Source of the DNA: Pseudomonadota bacterium
GTDB taxonomy: Bacteria; Pseudomonadota; Gammaproteobacteria; Burkholderiales; Gallionellaceae
Direction of reading: 5' to 3'
Assembly: GCA_021821945.1 (NCBI GenBank)
Contig: JAJZTF010000008.1
Coordinates: forward strand, 47,439-111,438
DNA: 64,000 nt
Shown here: in pieces, positions 55,831 through 63,875 of the stretch
Numbering within the stretch: position 1 is the stretch's first letter
Layout of the letters: each line of letters starts with the position of its first letter
Translations under genes and position numbers: made by a program
Notes under the pieces: model-generated
The model's database searches: none
Seen by the model: the letters and a program-made list of their open reading frames with translations, nothing else
Told to the model about the DNA's origin: nothing

Positions 55831-58143
55831 ATGGTCCACTTCGCGCTATTCTTCGCTGCGGGGGTGTGGCTGTTGCAGCAGCAGGCAACGCTTCCCTCCC
55901 TCTCCCCTGCATGGCTCCTGACCGGGCTTGCGTTCTTCATACCGGGCAAAAAACTGCTTCTGATCTCCCTGCTCGCGCTTGGTGCAGGATACGGCTGGGC
56001 TGCCTGGCAAGGCAGGCATCGCCTCTCGGACGAACTTCCGGCAGCCTGGCAGGGACGGGACATAGGGATCATCGGCGTGGTTGCGGGTCTGCCCAAAACC
56101 ACCGAGCGCGGCCAGCGCTTCAAATTCGACGTCGAGAAAACGCTGGTGCCCGGCCTGCATGTTCCCCGCCACATCTATCTTTCAACTTATGACGACAGCA
56201 TGCCTGTGCACGCGGGAGAGCGCTGGCAGTTCACCGTGCGCCTGAAGCGGCCCCATGGCAGCAGCAATCCGCACGCTTTCGATTTCGAGCTGTGGGCGCT
56301 AGAGAACGATCTGCGCGCCGTCGGGTATGTGTACGAGAAGGGAAACAACATCAGGCTGAAAGCCTTTGCCGGAGGATACATCTACCGCGTCGAGTCCTGG
56401 CGGGAAGCAATAAGGGAGCGCATCAACAAGGTGCTCGGGGATGCCCCCTACAAAGGCGTGCTGACCGCGCTCGCAATAGGCGATCAGGCCAGCATCTCCC
56501 AGGCACAGTGGAAGATATACAGGCGCACCGGCATCATCCATCTGATGAGCATCTCGGGACTTCACATCACCATGCTCGCGGCAATGGGGTATGTGCTCGC
56601 AAGCCGGCTCTGGAGAAGAAGCGCAATGCTCGCGCTGCGACTGCCGGCAAGAAAGGCGGGCGCGGCTGCGGCATTCCTTGTCGCGGCAAACTATGCGATG
56701 CTGGCGGGTTTTGGCACGCCGGCGCAGCGCACCGTTTACATGGTGGGTGCGACAGCCTTTGCACTTCTGGCGAACCGCCGATTCTCGCTTGCCCAGCTGC
56801 TGAGCATCGCCCTGATCGGCGTGCTTGTGCCGGACCCCTATGCCGTGCTTTCCCCGGGATTCTGGCTATCCTACGGCGCAGTGGCGCTCATCCTTTTTGT
56901 AACGGCACACCGCATCGGGCACTTCGGGCACGATGCAAATGCAGCATTCTCACTGGGTGGCACATACCGATTCCTGCGCGGGTATGCAACCGTGCAGTGG
57001 GCCGTGACCATCGGGCTGATACCGCTGCTCCTGGCACTCTTCGGACAACTCTCGCTGATCTCCCCCATCGCCAATGCCTTCGCGATCCCGCTTGTCAGCC
57101 TGATCATCGTGCCTCTGACGCTGATCGGCGTGTTTTCCCCGTTCGACCTGCCGCTAAGGCTCGCTCATTCATTCCTGGAATGGACCATGATGCCGCTGCA
57201 ATACCTGAGCGCGCTTCCCCTCTGGACGCAGCATGCGCCCGTTCCCTGGAGCATAGCGGCCGGCCTGTTCGGTGCAGTCTGGATGCTCGCCCCGCGCGGA
57301 TTCCCCGCCCGCCATCTCGGCAGCCTGATGATGCTGCCGATGTTCCTGAATTCCCCAAGGCTGCCAGAACCCGGAAGCCTGCGCCTCGTCGTCTTCGATG
57401 TGGGGCAAGGCCTTTCCGTCGCCGCAATGACCAGGCATCACGCCCTGCTTTACGACACAGGTCCGGATTTTTCCGGAGAATCCGACAGCGGCGACCGCAT
57501 CCTGATTCCATCCCTGCGCGGCATGGGCATAACCTCTCTGGACGGTATCATCCTGAGCCACCAGGACAAGGACCATATCGGCGGAACCTCCACGATACTT
57601 CAGGAGATGCCGGTCGACTGGGTCATGTCATCCAGACCCGTCGAAGGAAAGAATGCCACCCCCTGCCGGGACGGGATGAACTGGAACTGGGATGGCGTGC
57701 AGTTCGAGATTCTGAACCCCGGCAAAACCGGCGAGGCCCTTCACGACAACAACCAGAGCTGCGTGTTGAGGATAAGCGCGGGGGAAAAGCATGTACTGCT
57801 GACCGGGGACATCGGAATATCCGCAGAGCAGCGCCTGATCCGCCTGCACGAAGACCGGCTTCCCGCCAACCTGCTGGTTGTGCCGCATCACGGCAGTTCC
57901 GGCTCGTCGGGGACAGACTTCATCGCTGCCGTCCTGCCGGACTATGCCTTGTTCACGTCGGGCTACCTGAACCGCTTCAACCATCCCAGGCCTGAAATCA
58001 TGCAGCGCTATCTCGACAGCGGCGCCACGCTTTTGCGATCGGATCACGATGGCGCAATCCTGGTCGAAATGAATGCGCATGAAATGAGGGTGGAACGGTA
58101 CCGCAAGACGCACGGGCGATACTGGACAGACCGGATTGACTAG
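55831..58143 (+). CDS. comEC: ComEC/Rec2 DNA uptake channel protein
   Basis: Inner-membrane channel for transport of single-stranded DNA during natural transformation. The protein is 770 residues. An N-terminal OB-like part (about 75-160) is followed by the competence domain with multiple helices (LMSISGLHITMLAAMGY, AGFGTPAQRTVYM), and a C-terminal metallo-beta-lactamase domain (VFDVGQGLSVAAM; SHQDKDHIGG; LLTGDIG; VPHHGSSGSSG). No other competence gene is nearby. The start ATG 55831 has no obvious ribosome site. The gene is complete, so uptake competence is possible. Confidence 0.94.
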   Translation: MVHFALFFAAGVWLLQQQATLPSLSPAWLLTGLAFFIPGKKLLLISLLALGAGYGWAAWQGRHRLSDELPAAWQGRDIGIIGVVAGLPKTTERGQRFKFDVEKTLVPGLHVPRHIYLSTYDDSMPVHAGERWQFTVRLKRPHGSSNPHAFDFELWALENDLRAVGYVYEKGNNIRLKAFAGGYIYRVESWREAIRERINKVLGDAPYKGVLTALAIGDQASISQAQWKIYRRTGIIHLMSISGLHITMLAAMGYVLASRLWRRSAMLALRLPARKAGAAAAFLVAANYAMLAGFGTPAQRTVYMVGATAFALLANRRFSLAQLLSIALIGVLVPDPYAVLSPGFWLSYGAVALILFVTAHRIGHFGHDANAAFSLGGTYRFLRGYATVQWAVTIGLIPLLLALFGQLSLISPIANAFAIPLVSLIIVPLTLIGVFSPFDLPLRLAHSFLEWTMMPLQYLSALPLWTQHAPVPWSIAAGLFGAVWMLAPRGFPARHLGSLMMLPMFLNSPRLPEPGSLRLVVFDVGQGLSVAAMTRHHALLYDTGPDFSGESDSGDRILIPSLRGMGITSLDGIILSHQDKDHIGGTSTILQEMPVDWVMSSRPVEGKNATPCRDGMNWNWDGVQFEILNPGKTGEALHDNNQSCVLRISAGEKHVLLTGDIGISAEQRLIRLHEDRLPANLLVVPHHGSSGSSGTDFIAAVLPDYALFTSGYLNRFNHPRPEIMQRYLDSGATLLRSDHDGAILVEMNAHEMRVERYRKTHGRYWTDRID

Positions 58144-58236
58144 ATAATCCGGCATATTGTCTTTCATCATGCGAACTGAAAGACTGCGACATGGCCGGCA
58201 ACACCCTGTTCCGAAAAAACGACGACGAGCACCGAC

Positions 58237-58644
58237 ATGTTATCCGAAAAGAAGCTTTCCCCCGAGCAGTCCTTCGACATTTCCGATGCCATGCAGGCGG
58301 CAGCCGCAATGGCCCTGATGCTGCGCCGCGAGATGAAGGAAAATCTGTCCGCACAGGAATACCAGATGCTCGTGGAAAGGGAAACGGCGCTGCGCTATGA
58401 CGCGGACCGGTATCGTGCCGTCGGAATCAAGCTGCTTGCAAACAACGGCGCGCTGACCACGAGAAACCTGATAGGCGCGATCGATCAGGCAACCCGCTCG
58501 ATCGGCAGCGTCAGGGATATAAGGCGGGTGCTGAACATCATGAACAGGCTAGTTGCGCTGAGCGCTGCGATCATTGCAGGCACCGTTCAGATGATACTGG
58601 AACAGGTTGCGGAGCTAAAGGCCACGATCAAGGCCAACGAATAG
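58237..58644 (+). CDS. Conserved helical protein of unknown function
   Basis: The protein is 135 residues. It is helical throughout: an N-terminal amphipathic stretch (SFDISDAMQAAAAMALMLRRE), a middle with Arg/Asp, and a C-terminal hydrophobic segment (LVALSAAIIAGTVQMILEQV), about residues 106-125, which may be membrane associated. I recognise no family. It is 93 bp after comEC and convergent with the NlpC/P60 gene (1 bp apart). Confidence 0.65.
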   Translation: MLSEKKLSPEQSFDISDAMQAAAAMALMLRREMKENLSAQEYQMLVERETALRYDADRYRAVGIKLLANNGALTTRNLIGAIDQATRSIGSVRDIRRVLNIMNRLVALSAAIIAGTVQMILEQVAELKATIKANE

Positions 58645-58645
58645 G

Positions 58646-59188
58646 CTATCTTGCGCTGACTGCGGGGATGCCCTTCTCTTCCGGCACTTCAAGCCTGCGG
58701 GCCAGAGAGAAATGCCGGACCCAGTATCTGTCTTTCAGATTGGAGATCATCACGCTTCCGCTTTGCGTGCTGGAAGCATGTATGAACTCGCCGTTTCCGA
58801 GATAGATGCCCACATGCGAGATTCTGTTGCGCAGCGTGCGGAAGAACACGAGATCCCCCGGCAATATTTCGGCCATTTTGATGCGGCTTCCAATCTGGCT
58901 CAATGCCTTCGCGCTGTGCGGCAACTCTATGCCCTCCGTACGGTCGAACACGTAGCGCACGAAACCGCTGCAGTCAAAACCCTTGTCAGGATTCGTTCCT
59001 CCTCTGACATAGGACGCGCCTTCGTAGCTTACCGCATAGTTCAGAAGGTTCTGGATGGCTCCCGGAAGCGTATTGGCCAGCATGGGATTGGAAGTGACGA
59101 TATCGGCGGAGGTGGCGGCCTGCCCTGCGGCCAGCGCGCTGCAGCTCAACAGGAGCGCAAGGGTAAAGGTCAGTATTCTCATCGTCAT
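58646..59188 (-). CDS. C40-family NlpC/P60 peptidase
   Basis: A periplasmic peptidoglycan-acting cysteine peptidase of 180 residues. Residues 1-20 are a signal peptide. The catalytic Cys is in FDCSGFVRYVF, the His in SHVGIYLGNG, and the third residue is in the GEFIHASST segment. This family cleaves bonds in the peptide stem, such as D-Glu-mDAP. It stands alone, with its promoter region shared with lysC across a 116-bp divergent gap. Confidence 0.93.
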   Translation of the reverse strand: MTMRILTFTLALLLSCSALAAGQAATSADIVTSNPMLANTLPGAIQNLLNYAVSYEGASYVRGGTNPDKGFDCSGFVRYVFDRTEGIELPHSAKALSQIGSRIKMAEILPGDLVFFRTLRNRISHVGIYLGNGEFIHASSTQSGSVMISNLKDRYWVRHFSLARRLEVPEEKGIPAVSAR

Positions 59189-59304
59189 GTTTGGAAGTCT
59201 AAAAGCCTTTGATGCTTCTGTAAAGTCCGAATTTTGAATCCCGGCCTCGTGTTTTTCAGTCAGCTGCGCTAGAATTTCGCAAATTTACAAGTCGGATACC
59301 TATC

Positions 59305-60537
59305 GTGGCACTCATAGTACAAAAGTACGGCGGCACGTCCGTCGGCAGCACTGAACGCATCAAGAACGTCGCCAAGCGCATCGCAAAATTCAAGGCCAGA
59401 GGAGATCAGGTTGTGGTTGTGCTTTCCGCGATGAGCGGAGAAACCAACCGGCTGATCGGGCTTGCCCGCGAAATCCAGGCCAATCCCGACCCCAGGGAAC
59501 TGGATGTGGTCGTCTCGACCGGAGAACAGGTCACCATAGGGCTTCTGGCAATGGCATTGAAGGAGCTCGGGCTGAAGGCAAAGAGCTATACGGGCGGCCA
59601 GGTCAGGATACTGACCGACGATGCCTACACAAAGGCACGCATCGTCAGCATAGACGAACAGAACATGCGCGCAGACCTCGCAAACGACTATGTGGTCGTG
59701 GTCGCGGGCTTCCAGGGCGTGGATCAGGATGGCAACATCACGACCCTGGGCCGGGGCGGCTCGGACACCACGGGCGTGGCGCTCGCGGCGGCGCTGAGCG
59801 CGGATGAATGCCAGATCTACACCGACGTGGATGGCGTCTACACGACGGATCCGCGCGTGGTGCCCGAGGCTCGCCGCCTGAAGACCATCACCTTCGAGGA
59901 AATGCTGGAGATGGCAAGCCTGGGATCCAAGGTGCTGCAGATACGCTCCGTGGAATTCGCCGGAAAATACAAGGTCAAGCTTCGCGTGCTCTCAAGCTTT
60001 GAGGAAGAAGGAGAAGGCACGCTGATCACTTTTGAGGAAGAAGAAAAAATGGAAGACGCAATCATTTCCGGAATCGCATTCAACCGCGACGAAGCCAAGG
60101 TCAACGTGCTGGGCGTACCCGACAAGCCCGGCATCGCATACCAGATCCTCGGCCCCGTGTCCGATGCAAACATCGACGTGGACATGATCATCCAGAACGT
60201 CGGCGTGGACGGCACGACGGACTTTTCCTTCACGGTGCACCGCAACGAGTTTTCCAAGACCATGGACATCCTCAACAACGAGGTGCTGCCGCATATCGGC
60301 GCACGCCGCGTGATCGGCGACAACAAGGCTGCTAAAGTCTCTGTCGTCGGCGTGGGCATGCGCTCCCACGTGGGGATCGCAAGCAAGATGTTCCGCACGC
60401 TGGCAGAGGAAGGCATCAACATCCAGATGATCTCCACTTCCGAAATCAAGATTTCCGTGGTGATCGACGAGAAGTACCTGGAACTCGCCGTGCGCGTCCT
60501 GCACAAGGCATTCAATCTCGACCAGGAAGACCTATAA
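59305..60537 (+). CDS. lysC: Aspartate kinase
   Basis: First step of lysine, threonine and methionine synthesis from aspartate. The protein is 410 residues. Motifs: VQKYGGTSVG at the N-terminus, TLGRGGSDTTG for ATP and substrate binding, and two C-terminal ACT domains (about 262-340 and 345-410) that sense lysine and threonine. The start is GTG 59305. It is directly upstream of the two tRNA genes. Confidence 0.97.
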   Translation: MALIVQKYGGTSVGSTERIKNVAKRIAKFKARGDQVVVVLSAMSGETNRLIGLAREIQANPDPRELDVVVSTGEQVTIGLLAMALKELGLKAKSYTGGQVRILTDDAYTKARIVSIDEQNMRADLANDYVVVVAGFQGVDQDGNITTLGRGGSDTTGVALAAALSADECQIYTDVDGVYTTDPRVVPEARRLKTITFEEMLEMASLGSKVLQIRSVEFAGKYKVKLRVLSSFEEEGEGTLITFEEEEKMEDAIISGIAFNRDEAKVNVLGVPDKPGIAYQILGPVSDANIDVDMIIQNVGVDGTTDFSFTVHRNEFSKTMDILNNEVLPHIGARRVIGDNKAAKVSVVGVGMRSHVGIASKMFRTLAEEGINIQMISTSEIKISVVIDEKYLELAVRVLHKAFNLDQEDL

Positions 60538-60542
60538 ATCAT

Positions 60543-60571
60543 TTGACAGCCGGGGGCGCACACATTAAGAT
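60543..60571 (+). promoter_or_regulatory. tRNA-Ser promoter
   Basis: Perfect TTGACA (60543-60548), 17-bp spacer, and TAAGAT (60566-60571). The -10 and discriminator read TAAGATGCGCGGC, as in the yceD promoter. The transcript would start at about 60578, 5 bases before the tRNA. Confidence 0.8.
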
Positions 60572-60582
60572 GCGCGGCCTTC

Positions 60583-60675
60583 GGAGAGGTGGCCGAGTGG
60601 TCGAAGGCACTCCCCTGCTAAGGGAGCATTCGGGGATAACCTGAATCGAGGGTTCGAATCCCTCCTTCTCCGCCA
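60583..60675 (+). tRNA. tRNA-Ser (GCT anticodon)
   Basis: The gene spans 93 bases including the encoded CCA. The acceptor GGAGAGG pairs with CTTCTCC (one G-T wobble). The anticodon loop reads CTGCTAA, giving GCT, so it reads AGC and AGT codons. The T loop is TTCGAAT, and the long variable arm is the class II type for Ser. Confidence 0.97.
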
Positions 60676-60689
60676 GGCAATAGTTTTAT

Positions 60690-60766
60690 GCGCCCGTAGC
60701 TCAGCTGGATAGAGTACTTGGCTACGAACCAAGGGGTCAGGAGTTCGAATCTCTTCGGGCGCGCCA
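60690..60766 (+). tRNA. tRNA-Arg (ACG anticodon)
   Basis: The gene is 77 bases including the encoded CCA. The acceptor GCGCCCG pairs with CGGGCGC exactly. The anticodon loop CTACGAA gives ACG. The T loop is TTCGAAT. It lies 14 bases after tRNA-Ser, so they are probably co-transcribed. An integrase gene ends next to it, so it is the likely insertion site of the mobile element. Confidence 0.97.
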
Positions 60767-60773
60767 ATAAATC

Positions 60774-60812
60774 AACGGGTTAGGTCAGAATTGGCTTAAC
60801 CCGTTTTTCTTT
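60774..60812 (+). terminator. tRNA operon terminator overlapping the integrase 3' end
   Basis: AACGGGTTA (60774-60782) pairs perfectly with TAACCCGTT (60797-60805), followed by a T-rich run to about 60813. The integrase stop (60796-60798) lies inside the stem, so the terminator and the integrase end are physically merged. Confidence 0.75.
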
Positions 60813-61923
60813 TGAAGGAACTTTGAAGGGACTCTGCCTTTTCCCTGAACAGCATTTCCAGATTTGCATTGCTCCGGTTGCTCTCATCAGTGATCAGATT
60901 CAAGGCATCCAGCAATTCACGCACCTGTGCCACGCTGTAATGTGCTGTCATTGTTCCACGACTATGCCACAGGATGTCCGAGATCGTTTCTTCCCTTACA
61001 CCTGCCTCACGTAGCCGCATGCCAACAGTATGTCGTAAATCATGCACTCGAACATCCTGTAGGCCTACTGCCCTCCTCGCTCGCTGCCATCCATTGTTGT
61101 TCATCGTCTCCACCGCATGCGCCTCACGAAGCTTGCCGCGTTGATAGGTGAATACAAATTCCGGATGTTTACCGCGCTGCTCTTCAACAATCGATTGCGC
61201 AACGCGATTGCAAATCAGCGGTCGCCAGCCTTTACGACCTTTGACGTAACGAGGCGGAACAATAAACACGCTGCATTCAAGTTCCTTCAGATACACTTCC
61301 CATTCCCATCGCAGATTGCACACCACATCATCACGCGCACCGGTGTTCAAATCGAACAGGGCCATGCGTTGCAGATGAGCTGGTAACAGCGGGAGCAACA
61401 GTCGCTGCTCATTCCAGCTGATCGGTCGAGGTTTCCGCGCATCATCGAGCGGCAACATCGAAATCAGCGGTGCTGTTTCCAATAGCGTGCGCCCTTTGTC
61501 ATCGCGCCATTTTCTGGCACAGTAATTCAGGATATGCCGCACAACAGCCAATGACGCATTGACCGTCTTGTTCTTCCGGCCCTGTTTCTTGCGTGCCTTG
61601 ATGAACGGCTGCAATGTGTCATCATGGATTTGCTCTAAGCTCAAACTCCCAACGAAAGGCATGATCGCTTCAAGCAAAGTGGCTTCCGTCTGAATGGAAA
61701 GTTTCTCTTCGCTTTCCAGCAAATATTTGGCTGCGATAGTTTCGAACTTGTATTTTGGCCGCTGATACTGGGCCAGACGCACTTGTTCGATTTCTTTCAG
61801 CAACCATTCTTCTGCTGCTTGATACGTTTCAAAACGTCCCTGAAGTCGAGTTCCTTGATAGGTCTTGTCGACTCTCCAGCGTCCGTCCGGTGTTTCTGTA
61901 ATACCTGGGGTTCTTTTGGCCAT
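60796..61923 (-). CDS. Tyrosine site-specific integrase
   Basis: The protein is 375 residues. The catalytic set is complete: R197 (NTGARDDVV), H294 and R297 (VHDLRHTVGMR), H320 (ILWHSRG), and Y329 (TAHYSV). The N-terminal part holds a DNA-binding domain and a core-binding domain. It reads toward tRNA-Arg, with its stop inside the tRNA terminator. The upstream excisionase-like gene overlaps its start by 127 bases. Confidence 0.95.
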   Translation of the reverse strand: MAKRTPGITETPDGRWRVDKTYQGTRLQGRFETYQAAEEWLLKEIEQVRLAQYQRPKYKFETIAAKYLLESEEKLSIQTEATLLEAIMPFVGSLSLEQIHDDTLQPFIKARKKQGRKNKTVNASLAVVRHILNYCARKWRDDKGRTLLETAPLISMLPLDDARKPRPISWNEQRLLLPLLPAHLQRMALFDLNTGARDDVVCNLRWEWEVYLKELECSVFIVPPRYVKGRKGWRPLICNRVAQSIVEEQRGKHPEFVFTYQRGKLREAHAVETMNNNGWQRARRAVGLQDVRVHDLRHTVGMRLREAGVREETISDILWHSRGTMTAHYSVAQVRELLDALNLITDESNRSNANLEMLFREKAESLQSSFKRKTG

Positions 61924-62144
61924 TGTGTTGCTCCTTTCAAGGTCGGCCCCACATCCCCGCCGATTATCATAAGCTGATCAAATACAGAGTCAAGTTCCAT
62001 GCGATCAAATACAATCGACGTACCCATTTTGATAGCGCGCAGCCGAGGCCGTATTTCCTTGTCGAAATATGCTCCCTTTACGCCAAGATACGAAATTGCA
62101 TCTTGGCGGTTCAATCCCCTACGCGAAGCGATTGGTAAGGACAT
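61797..62144 (-). CDS. Excisionase-like/HTH protein upstream of the integrase
   Basis: The protein is 115 residues. The N-terminal half (RRGLNRQDAISYLGVKGAYF, a winged-helix-like HTH, with residues to about 55) resembles excisionase-type proteins often found before integrases of tRNA-targeting elements. The C-terminal half is basic and low in homology. The start ATG 62144 is chosen; a TTG at 62165 is another option. It overlaps the integrase gene by 127 bases in a different frame, suggesting coupled translation. Confidence 0.7.
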   Translation of the reverse strand: MSLPIASRRGLNRQDAISYLGVKGAYFDKEIRPRLRAIKMGTSIVFDRMELDSVFDQLMIIGGDVGPTLKGATQWPKEPQVLQKHRTDAGESTRPIKELDFRDVLKRIKQQKNGC

Positions 62145-62149
62145 ATGCT

Positions 62150-63073
62150 TTACGATAAGGCCCAATCCAATGTTGGATATGGATCCATTGATCCGACTTC
62201 GCGGAAGAAAATGTGCTTGGAAGCCCAGCTGGGTATCTCCAACACTTCACCGGTGGCAGTAAATTTGCCGACCTTGGTTTTTTGCCAACGCGCCACTTTT
62301 TTTCCAGGCGCAAAGGCTTCTTTGTACCTTTTCAGGATGGCCTTTGAATCACTGATAACCAGAAAATTATGCAGTCGTCCTGTTTGAATATCGTCAATGA
62401 TGTTGGTGACAAATTGATCAAGTTTATGCCCCCATTTCGGGGTGAGTTCAATTTCTACGCCAGTCAGTTCGTAGGCATTTTTATGAAACGCTGTTTCACA
62501 GCGTTTCATAAAAATCACATCTGCTAGCTTCCACGGGATGGTATCTTCATTAAACGCGCAGGGGTACGTACGTTCAGTCAGGTAGCCGTCGTAGTCAAAG
62601 CTCATTGCAGCGATTGTTTCTGATTGTGCGATAAGGTAATGATGGAGAGTTGGGAGGTGAACCCGGTATGGATCAATTTCTATGTATTCCAATAAATATT
62701 CCGAGTGGTGAGTGATTTCTGCCAACCCCTTCGCGCTTAAAACATAGTATGTTGGATAGCTAAGGATCGTGACTGGTATAACCCATCCGCTTTTAGCTAG
62801 CCGACGAGCATGGCTTCTATTCGCTCGTCCCAACAGGTCGCTCAGAACGTCTGCTGTTGAGTATCCCCATCTGTAAAGCCATGTCAAAATTTCGAGCAGG
62901 TTGTCTCGCTGGACCTCTGTTGGACTCCCCAATGCTTTAAGTTGTTCTCTGGCGCTTTGGAGTTGGATCGGCAGCAGCCATTCCCTGAAATTTTCTTCAT
63001 GAAGATTCCATGAGTCCCATTCTTCGCGATGTGATAGCTCAATGTAGTAATCTGCATATTGCAATTCAACCAT
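62150..63073 (-). CDS. Unknown protein with MobC-like winged helix and possible PD-(D/E)XK nuclease
   Basis: The protein is 307 residues. The middle (about 60-130) resembles the winged-helix domain of MobC/replication-relaxation proteins: LYRWGYSTADVLSDLLGR, then SGWVIP and TYYVLSAKGLAEI. The C-terminal half contains ADVIF followed by VEIELTPKWGHK, which has the D-x(n)-ExE-x-K pattern of the PD-(D/E)XK nuclease fold. This suggests a nuclease of an integrated element. The base composition is AT-rich. The function is not established. Confidence 0.7.
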   Translation of the reverse strand: MVELQYADYYIELSHREEWDSWNLHEENFREWLLPIQLQSAREQLKALGSPTEVQRDNLLEILTWLYRWGYSTADVLSDLLGRANRSHARRLAKSGWVIPVTILSYPTYYVLSAKGLAEITHHSEYLLEYIEIDPYRVHLPTLHHYLIAQSETIAAMSFDYDGYLTERTYPCAFNEDTIPWKLADVIFMKRCETAFHKNAYELTGVEIELTPKWGHKLDQFVTNIIDDIQTGRLHNFLVISDSKAILKRYKEAFAPGKKVARWQKTKVGKFTATGEVLEIPSWASKHIFFREVGSMDPYPTLDWALS

Positions 63074-63138
63074 GTGAGGGATTTTTTGTCGGCAGGTTGA
63101 AATATCGCCGCACTAAATTGCTATCAGCAGTGATATAA

Positions 63139-63441
63139 TTGGTCATGCCTGAAATTAAAATATCTGATGATTCCTGGTCATTATCTTTAAAAAACGGAAA
63201 TGGTGTGTTGCGCCGTGAAGTTTGGGCAGATGAACGGGGTAAGGTGGTTAGGTACAATTTAGCGTATATCAACCACAAAATTTTCCAGGGCGATAATGGG
63301 CGGGTTGTAGGCTACGATAATGCGCACGGTTTTCATCACCGGCATTTCATGGGCATAGTCGAACCAATTGAATTTACGAGTTTTGAAGATATTGAAGAGC
63401 GATTCCAGGCTGACTGGATTACGTTTAGGAGCAAAAAATGA
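63139..63441 (+). CDS. DUF6516-type toxin
   Basis: The protein is 100 residues. The YNLAYINHKIFQGDNGRVVG and DNAHGFHHRHF (with an HHxH motif) segments match the DUF6516/toxin family paired with a winged-helix partner. It is AT-rich. The stop overlaps the next ATG (ATGA, 4 bases) with the antitoxin-like gene. It reads away from the MobC-like gene. Confidence 0.8.
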   Translation: MVMPEIKISDDSWSLSLKNGNGVLRREVWADERGKVVRYNLAYINHKIFQGDNGRVVGYDNAHGFHHRHFMGIVEPIEFTSFEDIEERFQADWITFRSKK

Positions 63442-63800
63442 AAACCACTATAAAAGTAGCAACCACGGATGAGTTTTTCAAACGGGGCAAGGAGATTGCA
63501 AAGCTGGCCGATCAGGGCAAGTCCATACCTCGTGAGCGTATTATTTCCTTTGAAGACCCGGAAGATCTAGCGCGACTCATCACCACTGCCAAACTTGTGC
63601 TATTTCGTGAAGTGAAAACTAGCCCAGGTTCGATTACTGATTTGTCGCAGCGTCTGCATCGTGATCGTAGCGCTGTAAAGCGCGATATTGATGAGTTGGC
63701 GCGAATAGGTTTGGTAGAGGTCGAGGACATGCCATTCCCTGGGCATGGCCGCAGAAAAGAAGTTCGCGCCGTCGCAGATCAGGTATTGCTGGCGATGTAG
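63438..63800 (+). CDS. HTH antitoxin partner
   Basis: The protein is 120 residues. The C-terminal part (about 52-115) is a MarR-like winged helix (SITDLSQRLHRDRSAVKRDI, then LVEVED), and the N-terminal part is a short alpha/beta cap. It overlaps the DUF6516 toxin gene by 4 bases. Together they form a likely type II toxin-antitoxin pair of the integrated element. Confidence 0.78.
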   Translation: MKTTIKVATTDEFFKRGKEIAKLADQGKSIPRERIISFEDPEDLARLITTAKLVLFREVKTSPGSITDLSQRLHRDRSAVKRDIDELARIGLVEVEDMPFPGHGRRKEVRAVADQVLLAM

Positions 63801-63814
63801 TACTCACTTCTCTT

Positions 63815-63846
63815 CCAATAAATCCTGAAGGAGATTTGAAGGAACT
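63815..63846. other. Possible att-like remnant
   Basis: CCAATAAATC (63815-63824) and TTTGAAGGAACT (63835-63846) both match sequence just past tRNA-Arg (60764-60773 and 60811-60822), though with different spacing (10 and 46 bases apart). The arrangement may be an attachment-site relic, but the spacing difference weakens the case. Confidence 0.25.
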
Positions 63847-63875
63847 GAGGTGTAGAAAACATTGAAATACAGTGA

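Noticed and set aside
59189..59304. A lysine riboswitch before lysC
   Set aside because: The gap is only 116 bp and no conserved lysine-riboswitch core could be recognised. Feedback control by the ACT domains is the visible mode.
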